In this document: positions 52,613-61,385 of the stretch, one piece after another
How positions within the stretch are numbered: position 1 is the first letter of the stretch
Layout: each line of letters opens with the position of its first letter
Source of the DNA: DATLMR01 sp035634255
GTDB lineage: Bacteria; Acidobacteriota; Blastocatellia; UBA7656
Direction: 5' to 3'
Assembly (NCBI GenBank): GCA_035634255.1
Contig: DASQDI010000083.1
Span: forward strand, 1 to 64,000
Length of the DNA stretch: 64,000 bases
Made by a program: the position numbers and the translations under genes
Notes under the pieces: generated by a model
What the model saw: only the letters and a program-made list of their open reading frames with translations
The model's database searches: none
Told to the model about the DNA's origin: nothing

Positions 52613-54117
52613 CTGCCGGCACTCCCCAGCCGCAGCTGTCGGCCAGAGCTGAGCCGAGGGACGAGAATTCGACGATCCAATCGAGCCTTGGCAATGCGGC
52701 CATGGCGGCCTGCGCCGCAAGCAACCCGCACGGGGATTGCTCTAACATGTTGTCGCTGCAATCGAGCTACGGGAATGCGGCGGTGGCGCGGGGACTGATC
52801 CAACGCAAGGCGGCGGGGGAAGGGTACGCCGGCGGGGTAGGCGCAGCGGCAGGCGATCAAGAGGCAACTGCCGGAGCAACGCCCGCGCAGGGTGTGATCG
52901 TGGAAGACACGGCGGCAACGCTTCAGCCGGGGCAGATGAAGAAGAGTGATTTCCTGTCGCAGTTGCGTGCCGCTGTAACACAAGTGGCGGAGGAATCGTC
53001 CGGGGCGGTCGGGGCCGTCGGAGCTTCGGTCTACATAAGCCAGTGGTACGACAGATATAGCGGGCAAAGCGGCAGGCAAATCGAGCAGGCGGTCCGGGCG
53101 CAGGTGCCGGAAGCGGCCGGGGCAAATAGTGCGGGCGGTTACATAGCAGCCGTCACGGCCAGGGTGCGGCGGGAATTATCCCCTCAGCCGGGCACCGGCG
53201 AAGGCTCCGGCTCCACGGGCGGAGGGCTTGTTGAAGGCGTGGCATCGGCAATCGGCGGGATTCTATTCAAGGAGCGCAGCGGCGGGGCGAGAGGTGCTAA
53301 CGACCCGCAGGCGATCCGGGCCCAGTTGGGCGAGGGGCGGGCGCTCGATGGGGTTTTAAGGTCGAGGATGGAATCATCATTCGGCGAGGACTTTTCCCAC
53401 GTCCGCGTGCACACTGACGCCAGGGCCGCCGGGCTCTCCTCGGGTCTGAACGCGCGGGCGTTCACGATTGGGGAGCATGTCGCTTTCGGCTCGGGAGAGT
53501 ATCAACCGGGGACTCTGATCGGCGATGCCCTAATCGCCCATGAGCTGGCCCACACGATCCAACAGGGATCAGGGGCCTCCGGGGCTTTAACCTCAGCGAC
53601 CTCTCCAGGCTCATCGAGCGGGTTGGAGCAGGAGGCGGATCAGGCCGCCTTCGACATGTTAAAGACGGGGAGGGCCCGCGTACGCCCCGGTCGCAGCCGA
53701 GGGTTGAGCTTGCAGCGGTGCGGGTTCGGGCTGCCGGGCGCCGGCTTCAGCCCCCTGCTTTTCGCCTTCCACACCGTCCTGCCGAACCCAACTCCGGGAC
53801 AACCGGGCGGCTGGCAGGAAACGTCGGTCGTGACTCTAAGATTTTCGGACGGTCGTACCGGGAATACATGGAGCTGTAGGTTGATAGTAGGCGCGCCCGT
53901 CGAGAGTTACCTTGGCCCCGTCGATCCCACGGCGGCGGCGGTAAGCGCGGCGACGGCGGCGACGACCGCCTCCACCGTCGTGATGCACAGCAGGCCTGCC
54001 TGGCTCGGCGAAGCCGACTACTGCCCCGCGTTCCGCACGGCTATGCAAGCCACGCTCGCCGGGCTTCTTCCGGGAGCCAGAGTAAGCTCGCCCTCCGGTG
54101 GCGCGCGCGGAAGGTAG
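52564..54117 (+). CDS. DUF4157 effector candidate with a distinct C-terminal tip
   Basis: This 517-residue protein carries two copies of the LQSSxGNAAV motif (about 39-47 and 65-74), the shared middle region (LQPGQMKKSDFLSQLRAA) and DUF4157 with HELAHTIQQ at 326-334. The C-terminal 130 residues (from RCGFGLPGAGF) differ completely from those of the 48860 protein and include an Ala/Thr-rich stretch. Same head with a different tip is the pattern of polymorphic toxins. GGAGAGG lies before the ATG. The gene overlaps the end of the Lgt-like gene by 49 bp, implying coupling. Confidence 0.82.
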   Translation: MGCCNAESSRDQHEPLTAGTPQPQLSARAEPRDENSTIQSSLGNAAMAACAASNPHGDCSNMLSLQSSYGNAAVARGLIQRKAAGEGYAGGVGAAAGDQEATAGATPAQGVIVEDTAATLQPGQMKKSDFLSQLRAAVTQVAEESSGAVGAVGASVYISQWYDRYSGQSGRQIEQAVRAQVPEAAGANSAGGYIAAVTARVRRELSPQPGTGEGSGSTGGGLVEGVASAIGGILFKERSGGARGANDPQAIRAQLGEGRALDGVLRSRMESSFGEDFSHVRVHTDARAAGLSSGLNARAFTIGEHVAFGSGEYQPGTLIGDALIAHELAHTIQQGSGASGALTSATSPGSSSGLEQEADQAAFDMLKTGRARVRPGRSRGLSLQRCGFGLPGAGFSPLLFAFHTVLPNPTPGQPGGWQETSVVTLRFSDGRTGNTWSCRLIVGAPVESYLGPVDPTAAAVSAATAATTASTVVMHSRPAWLGEADYCPAFRTAMQATLAGLLPGARVSSPSGGARGR

Positions 54118-54161
54118 CATGATAGAAAAGGGTCAGTGTTAAGGCGAAGGGCGGTTGAAGG

Positions 54162-54728
54162 ATGGAAAAAGAATTAATAGAGGAGATGCGCGGCATCATT
54201 CACTCCTACTACCCAAGGGGCGTCCCGGTCGATGACCCGGCCTACTTCGACTCTGACGAGGCGCGGAGGCTGGAGGCGATGCGGCTACGCGCGGTTAAGA
54301 ATGATCACGATTGGAATCGCCTGCTTGAAGCGTTGCGGGCGGCATCACCGGACTGCCGGATCGAAGACTGGACTCATCTGGCAACCGATAAGGACGCATC
54401 CTACCGTTGCCGCGTCGAGATGCCGCCGGGCGAGTCCCTGCACGCGGTCGTGGCATGCGTGAGCATACTCGTGCCCTTCTACCTCGTCTATTCTTCTCAG
54501 GTTCGCCGGTTGCAGGACCGGTTCGCGCCGCCCGAGGTTCGCTACGAGCTTACCGATGAGGAGGCTGGGTATGGGCAGGTGGTGACGAGCAACATCGAGG
54601 CGATCTTCGGATACTCTCCCATGCCTCCTGACATAGGAATGCAGCCCGTGTCGGATGTCGCGGTTGGGAACGTGGAGATAGGGAAGGCAACGCTTTATGA
54701 TTGCCTGTTCACCGACGACCGCTGGTAA
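54162..54728 (+). CDS. hypothetical protein following an effector
   Basis: This 188-residue soluble acidic protein starts MEKELIEEMRGIIHSYY and has a central hydrophobic strand (HAVVACVSILVPFYLVYSS). I recognise no family. It directly follows the 52564 effector candidate, the place where an immunity protein or cargo chaperone is usually encoded. It is the last plus-strand gene of the cluster; the sigma-54 activator then faces it on the minus strand. Confidence 0.7.
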   Translation: MEKELIEEMRGIIHSYYPRGVPVDDPAYFDSDEARRLEAMRLRAVKNDHDWNRLLEALRAASPDCRIEDWTHLATDKDASYRCRVEMPPGESLHAVVACVSILVPFYLVYSSQVRRLQDRFAPPEVRYELTDEEAGYGQVVTSNIEAIFGYSPMPPDIGMQPVSDVAVGNVEIGKATLYDCLFTDDRW

Positions 54729-54776
54729 ACCGACGGGATTCCCGACCTGACGGCCGGATTACTGTAAAGACCCGCT

Positions 54777-55796
54777 CTAAAGCATGTAATCCTCCGCCTT
54801 GATGCCGTGCTTGCGCATTATCTCGAAGAAGACCCGTCGAGGCTTGCCGCTCTGCCGCGCCGCCGCCGCGATGTTGCCGCCGCTCCGTCGCAAAGCGTCC
54901 TCGACGTATTCGCGCTCGAACCCGTCGACTAAATCGCGCTTGGCTTCGTTGTAAGGCCGCGTCGCCAGCTCCGCGCCCGCGTCGGTCGCGTGCCCGTTGG
55001 CATGCCCATTCGAATTCCCGTTTCCGTTCCCGTTCCCTTCGACATTAAGCAGGGGCAAGTCTGCCGGCTGGATGGGCCGATTCAGTTGCCTGCACGTCAA
55101 GTAGTTGATGCAGTTCTCAAGCTCGCGGATGTTGCCGGGCCATGAATAGCAGGCCAGCTTCTCCAACGCCGCGGGGCTGAAACTGGCCCTCGGCAACTGG
55201 TAGGTCTCCGCGAAACGGTTCGCGAACTCTTCGATCAGCACCGGGATGTCACAGGCGCGCTCGCGCAGGGGCGGGACTTCTATGGGGATGACGCGGAGCC
55301 GGAAGAAGAGGTCCTCGCGGAAAAGGCCCTCGCGGACGGCGGCGAGCAGGTCGGTGTTGGTCGCGGCGATTATGCGCACGTTCGCCCGCCGCAACCGCGT
55401 CTCCCCAAGGCGGCGGTACTCCTTCCCCTGAAGGAATCGCAGCAGCTTGACCTGAGCGATCATGGCGAGCGAATCGACTTCATCGAGAAAGAGCGTGCCG
55501 CCTTCCGCCGTCGCCACGAGCCCTTCGCTCTGCGGGCGGGCCCCTGTAAAAGCGCCGCCGACGTGTCCGAACAATTCATTCTCGATCAACTCGGGCGGCA
55601 ACGCGCCGCAGTTGACCGGCACGAAGGCGGCCCCGCTTCGCGGGCTGCACCTGTGAGCATATTGCGCGTACAACTCCTTGCCTACCCCGCTCGGCCCGCT
55701 GATTAAAATCTCCGCGTCGGTGCGGGCGACCTTGTCGATCCGGTTGAGAAGCTGAACATGGGCTTCGCTGCACCCAAAGAGCGGTGAATCAAACAT
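54777..55796 (-). CDS. sigma-54-dependent transcriptional activator
   Basis: This 339-residue protein is an AAA+ enhancer-binding protein with Walker A GPSGVGKE (34-41), the sigma-54 contact loop GAFTGA (81-86), Walker B TLFLDEVD (101-108) and a C-terminal Fis-type helix-turn-helix (SGGNIAAAARQSGKPRR). It lacks an N-terminal receiver or sensor domain, like PspF, and has an Asn/Gly/His-rich linker near 245-260. GGAGG precedes the ATG at 55796. It lies at the end of the eCIS cluster, whose first gene has a sigma-54-type promoter, so it probably activates that operon. Confidence 0.92.
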   Translation of the reverse strand: MFDSPLFGCSEAHVQLLNRIDKVARTDAEILISGPSGVGKELYAQYAHRCSPRSGAAFVPVNCGALPPELIENELFGHVGGAFTGARPQSEGLVATAEGGTLFLDEVDSLAMIAQVKLLRFLQGKEYRRLGETRLRRANVRIIAATNTDLLAAVREGLFREDLFFRLRVIPIEVPPLRERACDIPVLIEEFANRFAETYQLPRASFSPAALEKLACYSWPGNIRELENCINYLTCRQLNRPIQPADLPLLNVEGNGNGNGNSNGHANGHATDAGAELATRPYNEAKRDLVDGFEREYVEDALRRSGGNIAAAARQSGKPRRVFFEIMRKHGIKAEDYML

Positions 55797-56285
55797 CCGA
55801 TATTCCTCCGCAATAAAACAGGAGCGCACTCGCTGGCGACGCTAATATTGAATGAGGCTCAAGGAAAAACTATTTTAAAGACCCTGGCACGGGGCAGGAC
55901 TTGCGCGAAGGAGGTTACAGCGAGGCCGTCGAGTGACAAACCCGGTGTTCAACTCTCACCGTCAAAGCAATTTCCGTTTCTGACCCCGCGACATGCAATG
56001 TGTGATTGAATGAAGGGGATGAAGCGCTTTGGCTTAAGGGTCTCAGAGTTTGTGATCCCGGAATCCTTTTGATCCGGCTGGTTGTTTTCGTCTTACTGCT
56101 CCCACTCGGGCCGGGAGGGACGTAGCGAGGATGCCTCCCGGCTTAATGAGAAGTGGCCGTTTCAATCGTGCGAAAAACTACTAACCCATACCAATAGACG
56201 TGCCGTGGGAAGGATTTTTTGCAAGATTCTTCTGGCCGGACGGATTTTAACGCCGGCGCGGCAATAAAGCGTCAAGGCGGGGGAT
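55797..56285. other. intergenic region with one hairpin
   Basis: The 490-bp gap has no convincing coding sequence on either strand. A TGGCACG word near 55885 resembles half of a sigma-54 site but lacks a correctly spaced GC. The one clear structure is the hairpin at 56110-56142. Confidence 0.5.
56110..56142. terminator. hairpin in intergenic region
   Basis: GCCGGGAGG at 56110-56118 pairs perfectly with CCTCCCGGC at 56134-56142 around a 15-base loop. It lies 144 bp beyond the stop of the minus-strand hydrolase gene and may serve as terminator for it, although the distance is large and no T tract is seen. Confidence 0.4.
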
Positions 56286-57107
56286 TTACGACCCGGCCGA
56301 CGGCGCGCACTCTTTGACGAAAGCTGACAGGTCTGACGCGAATCGTTCGGGCTCCTCCCAGTGAAGCGCGTGCCCGGCCCCTTCATACACGACGAGGCGC
56401 GAGCCCGAAATCTCCGCAAGCAACGTCTCCTGGTCGCCGCCGGGGCAGAATGAGTCCCGGTCGCCCCAGACGATGAGGGTGGGCGCTTTGATCTTTTCGA
56501 GGTCCTCCGAATAATCGTCTCTCATGAACCCCCCGAACACCGCCCTCCACACGCGCGCGGGGACCTTCAGGCTCTCCTGAATTACGGTCTCTAAAAATGC
56601 GGGGGGCACGGGCCGGGCGAGCGTGCTCTCCTGAAACTCGCGCGCGATACCCGGATCGACCGGGTCGGACAGGTTCGATACGACCGAGTCCCAGAATTCG
56701 CGCACGCCCTGATTCGTCTGAAAAGTTGCGAAGGCTCCGACGAGCACAAGCCCCAGAGTGCGCTCGGGGTAGTCTATCGCGAAGCGCTTCCCGACCCCGC
56801 TGCCCATCGAATGGCCCACGACGACCGCGGCTTCAATCTGAAGCGCGTCCATGAACCCCGCCACGTCTCCGGCGAAATCGGGGAAGCGGTAGCCGTCGGC
56901 GGGGTGAGAGGAGTCTCCGTGACCCCTCTGAGTCAGAGCGAATGCATGGATCGATTCCGGCAGGTGAGGCAGCACCGGCTCGAACGAGTACCAGGAGTCC
57001 GTGACGCCGTGCAGAAGGATCACGGGAACGCCGGCAGGGTCACCCTGCTCGACGTACTGAAGCGTGACCTGATTGGGAAGCTCAACCGATTTGATAATCC
57101 GTGTCAT
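56286..57107 (-). CDS. alpha/beta hydrolase
   Basis: This 273-residue protein has the alpha/beta hydrolase fold with oxyanion motif LHGVTDSWYSF, nucleophile elbow GHSMGSG (Ser near 96), acid in WGDRDSFCPGGD and catalytic His in GHALHWEEP. The substrate cannot be deduced. The start at 57107 is preceded by GGAGG at good distance. It is a single gene. Confidence 0.9.
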   Translation of the reverse strand: MTRIIKSVELPNQVTLQYVEQGDPAGVPVILLHGVTDSWYSFEPVLPHLPESIHAFALTQRGHGDSSHPADGYRFPDFAGDVAGFMDALQIEAAVVVGHSMGSGVGKRFAIDYPERTLGLVLVGAFATFQTNQGVREFWDSVVSNLSDPVDPGIAREFQESTLARPVPPAFLETVIQESLKVPARVWRAVFGGFMRDDYSEDLEKIKAPTLIVWGDRDSFCPGGDQETLLAEISGSRLVVYEGAGHALHWEEPERFASDLSAFVKECAPSAGS

Positions 57108-57213
57108 GATCGCCTCCGGAGGTCAGGATGGCCCCGACCTCTTCACAATTATTAAACACCCATGCGCAGGATTGTATAATACTCGCCGAGGTTTTCGCAG
57201 CCCGACATCGCCT

Positions 57214-57395
57214 GAAAAGAGGAGTGCGACCCGATAGCCGGAGCATCAGGCTATGATTTCGTTGAAGAGCGAGGCCCTATAGACCGGGGAGGTAATCCGA
57301 GGAAATACGAGCGGCAGTCCTGCCCGTTTTGCGGCGCGAGCGTAAATGAGGATTTCGATCATTGCCCCAAATGCGGGAAAGACATTCGAACATAG
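57214..57395 (+). pseudogene. zinc-ribbon fragment without a clear start
   Basis: An open frame ending at 57395 encodes a C-terminal zinc ribbon, SCPFCGASVNEDFDHCPKCG, with two CxxC pairs. An in-frame stop lies at about 57214, and there is no ATG, GTG or TTG between it and the ribbon, so either the start is non-standard, a frameshift occurred, or the gene is decayed. The rest of 57108-57429 shows no gene. Confidence 0.35.
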
Positions 57396-57429
57396 TGCAG
57401 ACAACGCCAGCGTTTTGAATGCGGAGGTG

Positions 57430-57621
57430 TCAGTTCAAAACGCTCAGGGCCATCTTCCTGAGGCGAAGCCGGTACAGGGCTTCTTCCATCTGCGTCATCA
57501 CCGCATCGGATGATTCGTCGTCCGCCCTGTAGCTTCGCAAATGCATCATCTCGTCTGATAGAGCTCGTATGAGCATCTCCACCGCATCAAGCTCGTGGCT
57601 AGGGTCCGGCCTGTTTAGCAT
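57430..57621 (-). CDS. hypothetical small helical protein
   Basis: This 63-residue protein is charged and helical, with acidic stretches around residues 10-45 and a basic end (YRLRLRKMAL). No family is recognised. The start at 57621 is preceded only by AAAGGTG; its codon use resembles that of neighbouring genes. It could be a small regulator or a spurious frame. Confidence 0.45.
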   Translation of the reverse strand: MLNRPDPSHELDAVEMLIRALSDEMMHLRSYRADDESSDAVMTQMEEALYRLRLRKMALSVLN

Positions 57622-57678
57622 GAGTTTTCACCTTTAGTTGTTTAAGCTGAGGGTGCCGGGAATCCGGCGATATAGACC

Positions 57679-57725
57679 GACCCTGAAGGGGCGACGCAGC
57701 CCCCGTTGCCTCACCCCTTCAGGTC
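57679..57725. terminator. hairpin upstream of the GH16-fusion gene
   Basis: TGAAGGGG at 57684-57691 pairs with CCCCTTCA at 57714-57721, and the flanking GACC/GGTC extend the stem. It lies in the 57622-58017 gap, which has no gene. An AT-rich stretch follows near 57860-57900, a plausible place for the promoter of the next gene. Confidence 0.5.
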
Positions 57726-58017
57726 AAATCATTACGGTCGCTTCTTGCGTTTTTCCGATCACCGGCGGAGCCCCCGTTCCCCCTTGATCGCCTGCCGCTC
57801 GAAGCTGCGCCGATCAACATCGCAACGCCCGTGCCAGTCCTTTCGGGCCATGCCGCCCCTCGTAAATATTGGTTTTTAATAAAGCCCATAACGCATTACC
57901 CGTGCAGGTAGCAAATTATGTCGGGGCAATTATGACAAAACGTGTGACTCCTGCTTGCCTTCGATTTGAGTATGAAGCTATTCTGCTCGCCGGAGATCGG
58001 GAGGCTCCGACCACAGC

Positions 58018-59751
58018 ATGCGCAGAACGGGTTTTCTATTCACCTCTGTTATTGCCTTGATGTCATGCCTTTCGCCGGCGAGCTACGGGCAGAGCGGAAC
58101 GGTCGAGAGTAATCTCGAAATCTTCGACACAGGCTCGGGCAGGCGAAGGGTCGTTCATCGAGAGTCGAAGCGCTTCGAGGCTCCCAACTGGACGAGGGAC
58201 GGCAAACACCTCATCTTCAATCAGCAGGGGCTCCTCTACAAAATCCCGGTCGCGGGAGGGAAAGCGGTCGAGATCAATACCGGATTCGCAAGGTCGAATA
58301 ATAACGACCACGGCATCTCTCCCGATGGCAGGTGGCTCGTGATCAGCCACCACAACGGGAGCGCGTCCGCGGGCGGAGACTCGACGATTTACATCCTGCC
58401 GATTCAAGGCGGGGAGCCGCGACAGGTGACATCGAAGGCCCCCTCCTACTGGCACGGCTGGTCGCCTGATGGGAAGACGCTCGCTTACGTCGGGCTGCGG
58501 AACGGGGATTATGATATTTACTCGATCCCCACGGAAGGAGGGGACGAGAAGCGGCTCACAACCTCTCCCGGCCTTGATGACGGACCCGACTACTCGCCGG
58601 ATGGTAGGTACATTTATTACAACTCGGTGCGAAGCGGAAGAATGCAGATATGGCGGATGAGGGCCGACGGCAGCGAGCAGAAGCAGCTAACCGACGACCG
58701 GTACAACAACTGGTTCCCGCACCCGTCGCCCGATGGCAGGAAGCTCGTCTTCCTGACCTACGTGGACTCCGTCGACCCGAGCGATCACCCTCCCGACAGG
58801 AACGTGATGCTCAGATTGATGGACGTCGGCACCGGGAGGGTGGACGAGTTATGCCGCTTCACGGGGGGGCAGGGAACGATCAACGTCCCGAGCTGGTCGC
58901 CCGACAGTAAGCAATTTGCTTTCGTCTCGTACAAACTGCCTCAGGCAACTCGGGACGATCAACGGGCGGTCTACAGGCCCGTGCGGGCGCAGGAGCCCGC
59001 CGAGGACCGGGCTCTGGTATGGAGCGATGAGTTCAACGGGCCGAAGGGGTCGGCGGTCGATCCCTCGAAGTGGGTCTTCGACACAGGCGGCGGCGGCTGG
59101 GGCAATAAAGAATTGCAGTTCTACACGGCGAGTACCCGCAACGCCGCGATGAATGGCAAGGGGCATCTGGTTATCACCGCCATAAGAGAGAACCTCCCGC
59201 GCAAGAACCGATGCTGGTACGGCCGGTGCCGGTACAGCTCCGCGCGCATAAAGACGCGGGGTAAATTCGAGCGGGCTTACGGTCGATTCGAAGCACGCAT
59301 GAAGCTTCCGAAGGGGCAGGGAATATGGCCGGCCTTCTGGATGCTCGGGAACAACATCGACGAGGCGGGGTGGCCCGCGTGCGGAGAGATCGACGTGATG
59401 GAGAACATAGGCCGCGAGCCTTCCACCGCGCACGGGACTCTTCACGGGCCGGGCTACTCGGGGGGCGATGGGGTCGGGGCCTCTTACGAGCTACGGGGCG
59501 CCACCTTCTCGGAAGACTTTCACGTGTTCGCGGTCGAGTGGGAGCCGGGCTCGATCCGCTGGTACGTCGATGGTAATCTCTACCAGACCCGCACGCCCGC
59601 GGACCTTCCGCAGGGCAGGGAATGGGTTTTCGATCATCCGTTCTTCCTGCTGCTGAACGTGGCGGTGGGCGGGGAGTGGCCGGGAAGCCCCGACGCCACG
59701 ACCCGTTTCCCGCAGAAGATGTTTGTCGATTATGTTCGAGTTTATCAGTAA
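58018..59751 (+). CDS. TolB-like propeller fused to a GH16 glycoside hydrolase
   Basis: This 577-residue exported protein has a signal peptide (cleaved near SYGQS) and an N-terminal half of PD40/TolB-type repeats (SPDGRWLVISHHNG, SPDGKTLAYVGLRNG, SPDGRYIYYNSVRSG). From about residue 335 it is a family 16 glycoside hydrolase, with LVWSDEFNGPKG, FWMLGNN and the catalytic GEIDVMENIG near 456-465, whose two Glu act as nucleophile and acid/base. It should cut beta-1,3- or mixed-linked glucans or related polysaccharides. Fusion of TolB-like repeats to GH16 is unusual. Confidence 0.9.
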   Translation: MRRTGFLFTSVIALMSCLSPASYGQSGTVESNLEIFDTGSGRRRVVHRESKRFEAPNWTRDGKHLIFNQQGLLYKIPVAGGKAVEINTGFARSNNNDHGISPDGRWLVISHHNGSASAGGDSTIYILPIQGGEPRQVTSKAPSYWHGWSPDGKTLAYVGLRNGDYDIYSIPTEGGDEKRLTTSPGLDDGPDYSPDGRYIYYNSVRSGRMQIWRMRADGSEQKQLTDDRYNNWFPHPSPDGRKLVFLTYVDSVDPSDHPPDRNVMLRLMDVGTGRVDELCRFTGGQGTINVPSWSPDSKQFAFVSYKLPQATRDDQRAVYRPVRAQEPAEDRALVWSDEFNGPKGSAVDPSKWVFDTGGGGWGNKELQFYTASTRNAAMNGKGHLVITAIRENLPRKNRCWYGRCRYSSARIKTRGKFERAYGRFEARMKLPKGQGIWPAFWMLGNNIDEAGWPACGEIDVMENIGREPSTAHGTLHGPGYSGGDGVGASYELRGATFSEDFHVFAVEWEPGSIRWYVDGNLYQTRTPADLPQGREWVFDHPFFLLLNVAVGGEWPGSPDATTRFPQKMFVDYVRVYQ

Positions 59752-59825
59752 TCTTTTTTCCCGCGCTCGCGCATCCCGAGCGAGCAACGCACGATTTCGC
59801 AGGGTAAACGCAAAGGAAATCAACT

Positions 59826-60764
59826 ATGAAGAGATCGATAGGTCGTCGAAGTTTCCTGAAACAATCGGCTCAGGTGGCGGCGGGGCTCGCCCTGCTCGAC
59901 GTGGCGGGCGAGCAGTCGTGGGCCTCCAAGCCCGCGCCTCTTTTTCAAATCTCGCTCGCCCAATGGTCGCTCCACAGGGCCATCCAGTCCGGGCAACTGA
60001 ACAATCTGGACTTCGCCAGGGCCTCCAAAAATGATTACGGCATAGACGCGATAGAGTACGTTAACCAATTCTTCAAAGACAAAGCGACGGACAGGAATTA
60101 CCTGGCCGAGATGAAGAAGCGGGCGCGCGATCACGGCGTTAAGAGCCGGCTGATCATGATCGACGGGGAAGGCGCTCTGGGTGACGCCGACGAAGCAAAG
60201 CGGAAGCAGGCCGTCGAAAATCACTACAAGTGGGTCGAAGCCGCGAAGTTCCTCGGCTGCTACTGCATTCGCGTGAATGCCCAAAGCTCGGGCAGTTACG
60301 ACGAGCAGGTCGAGCGGGCGGCGGACGGCCTGCGCCGACTAACCGAGTTCGGCGCGGGCCATAAGATCAGCGTCATCGTGGAGAATCACGGGGGGCTCTC
60401 GTCTAACGGGCAGTGGCTGGCCTCGGTCATCAGGAAGGTGAATCATCCGGGGTGCGGCACCCTGCCCGACTTCGGGAATTTCAACCTTGGCAACGGCCAG
60501 CAGTATGACCGTTACAAAGGGGTCACGGAGTTGATGCCTTTCGCGAAGGCCGTCAGCGCGAAGTCGCATGACTTCGACGCGCAGGGGAACGAGACGCATA
60601 CAGACTACCGCAGGATGATGAAGATCGTCATCGACGCGGGCTACAAGGGCTACGTCGGCATCGAGTACGAAGGCGACACCCTGAGCGAGCCGGACGGCAT
60701 CCGGGCCACGAAGAGATTACTGGAGAGGGTGCGGACTGATCTATCTCGCTCCGGCGCCCGTTGA
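59826..60764 (+). CDS. Tat-exported sugar isomerase/epimerase (TIM barrel)
   Basis: This 312-residue protein starts with a twin-arginine signal (GRRSFLKQSAQVAAGLALLD) and then an AP-endonuclease 2-type TIM barrel: SLAQWSLHRAI, VENHGGLSSN and GYVGIEYEGD contain likely metal ligands (Glu, His). Such proteins isomerise or hydrate sugars. It follows the GH16 fusion by about 75 bp in the same direction, so both may act on the same extracellular polysaccharide. The stop is followed by the hairpin at 60805. Confidence 0.85.
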   Translation: MKRSIGRRSFLKQSAQVAAGLALLDVAGEQSWASKPAPLFQISLAQWSLHRAIQSGQLNNLDFARASKNDYGIDAIEYVNQFFKDKATDRNYLAEMKKRARDHGVKSRLIMIDGEGALGDADEAKRKQAVENHYKWVEAAKFLGCYCIRVNAQSSGSYDEQVERAADGLRRLTEFGAGHKISVIVENHGGLSSNGQWLASVIRKVNHPGCGTLPDFGNFNLGNGQQYDRYKGVTELMPFAKAVSAKSHDFDAQGNETHTDYRRMMKIVIDAGYKGYVGIEYEGDTLSEPDGIRATKRLLERVRTDLSRSGAR

Positions 60765-60804
60765 ATCCGTGTTCGCCCTGCTCACTGACGGCGCAAAAAA
60801 AACA

Positions 60805-60870
60805 GGGCCGAGGCTGAACGGAGCCGGGCCGGAGATCACTCCGACCCGCTTCGACTGCTCAGCCCCGGCC
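60805..60870 (+). terminator. terminator-like hairpin after the epimerase gene
   Basis: GGCCGAGGCTGA pairs with TCAGCCCCGGCC (one mismatch), with further pairing inside, followed by TTTCTC and preceded on the other side by an A-rich run, so it could work in both directions. The remainder of 60871-61385 shows no convincing gene. Confidence 0.6.
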
Positions 60871-61385
60871 TTTCTCGAAATACTTCAAGGCTCCCAGTTT
60901 CTGATGATCGCCTTCGCCTGAATCTTCTTCAGCAGCGCCGCGTCAATCCTGGCATTCCTGGCCGCCTGTGTGGTCTGGGCCGCCGGTCTCCGGCGTGACG
61001 GCCACGCCGACCTTTTACCCGTCGCGGGTGGGAGTGCGACTCCATTGGCGTGTCCCCGCGCGCGTGAGCCATCGCCGCCGGAAATCCTGCGAAATGGAGT
61101 TTTCAAACGGAAGTACGGTCTACGGTTTTTCGTCCCCTCGCCTTACGGGCTCGTCACGAAATTAGACCCGAATATCACAAATGCAATACCCGATTCCGAA
61201 TACTCTTATAGATTGGTCGCGTTCAAATTTCGGGGGCGGCCTTCCGCCGTCGGAAACCGTAAGCAAAAAGATGAGGCGCAGAATCCTCAATTATAAAAGC
61301 ACCTGACTTAAGAGAAGACGGGACCCGAACAGAAAGATTTCTTCAACTCTGTGGCGACGCCACGGACGGGGTAGGGGGATGAGCA

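Noticed and set aside
22959..54728. Prophage rather than eCIS
   Set aside because: No capsid, portal, terminase, integrase or lysis genes; the order and the DUF4157 and AAA+ genes match eCIS loci.
55880..55905. TGGCACG-rich stretch as a sigma-54 promoter
   Set aside because: The nearest GC is 15 rather than 10 bases after the GG, so the required spacing is not met.
60885..61106. 73-residue minus-strand ORF
   Set aside because: Arg/Ala-rich, without ribosome site or domain; lies in a gap with a terminator and no clear gene.
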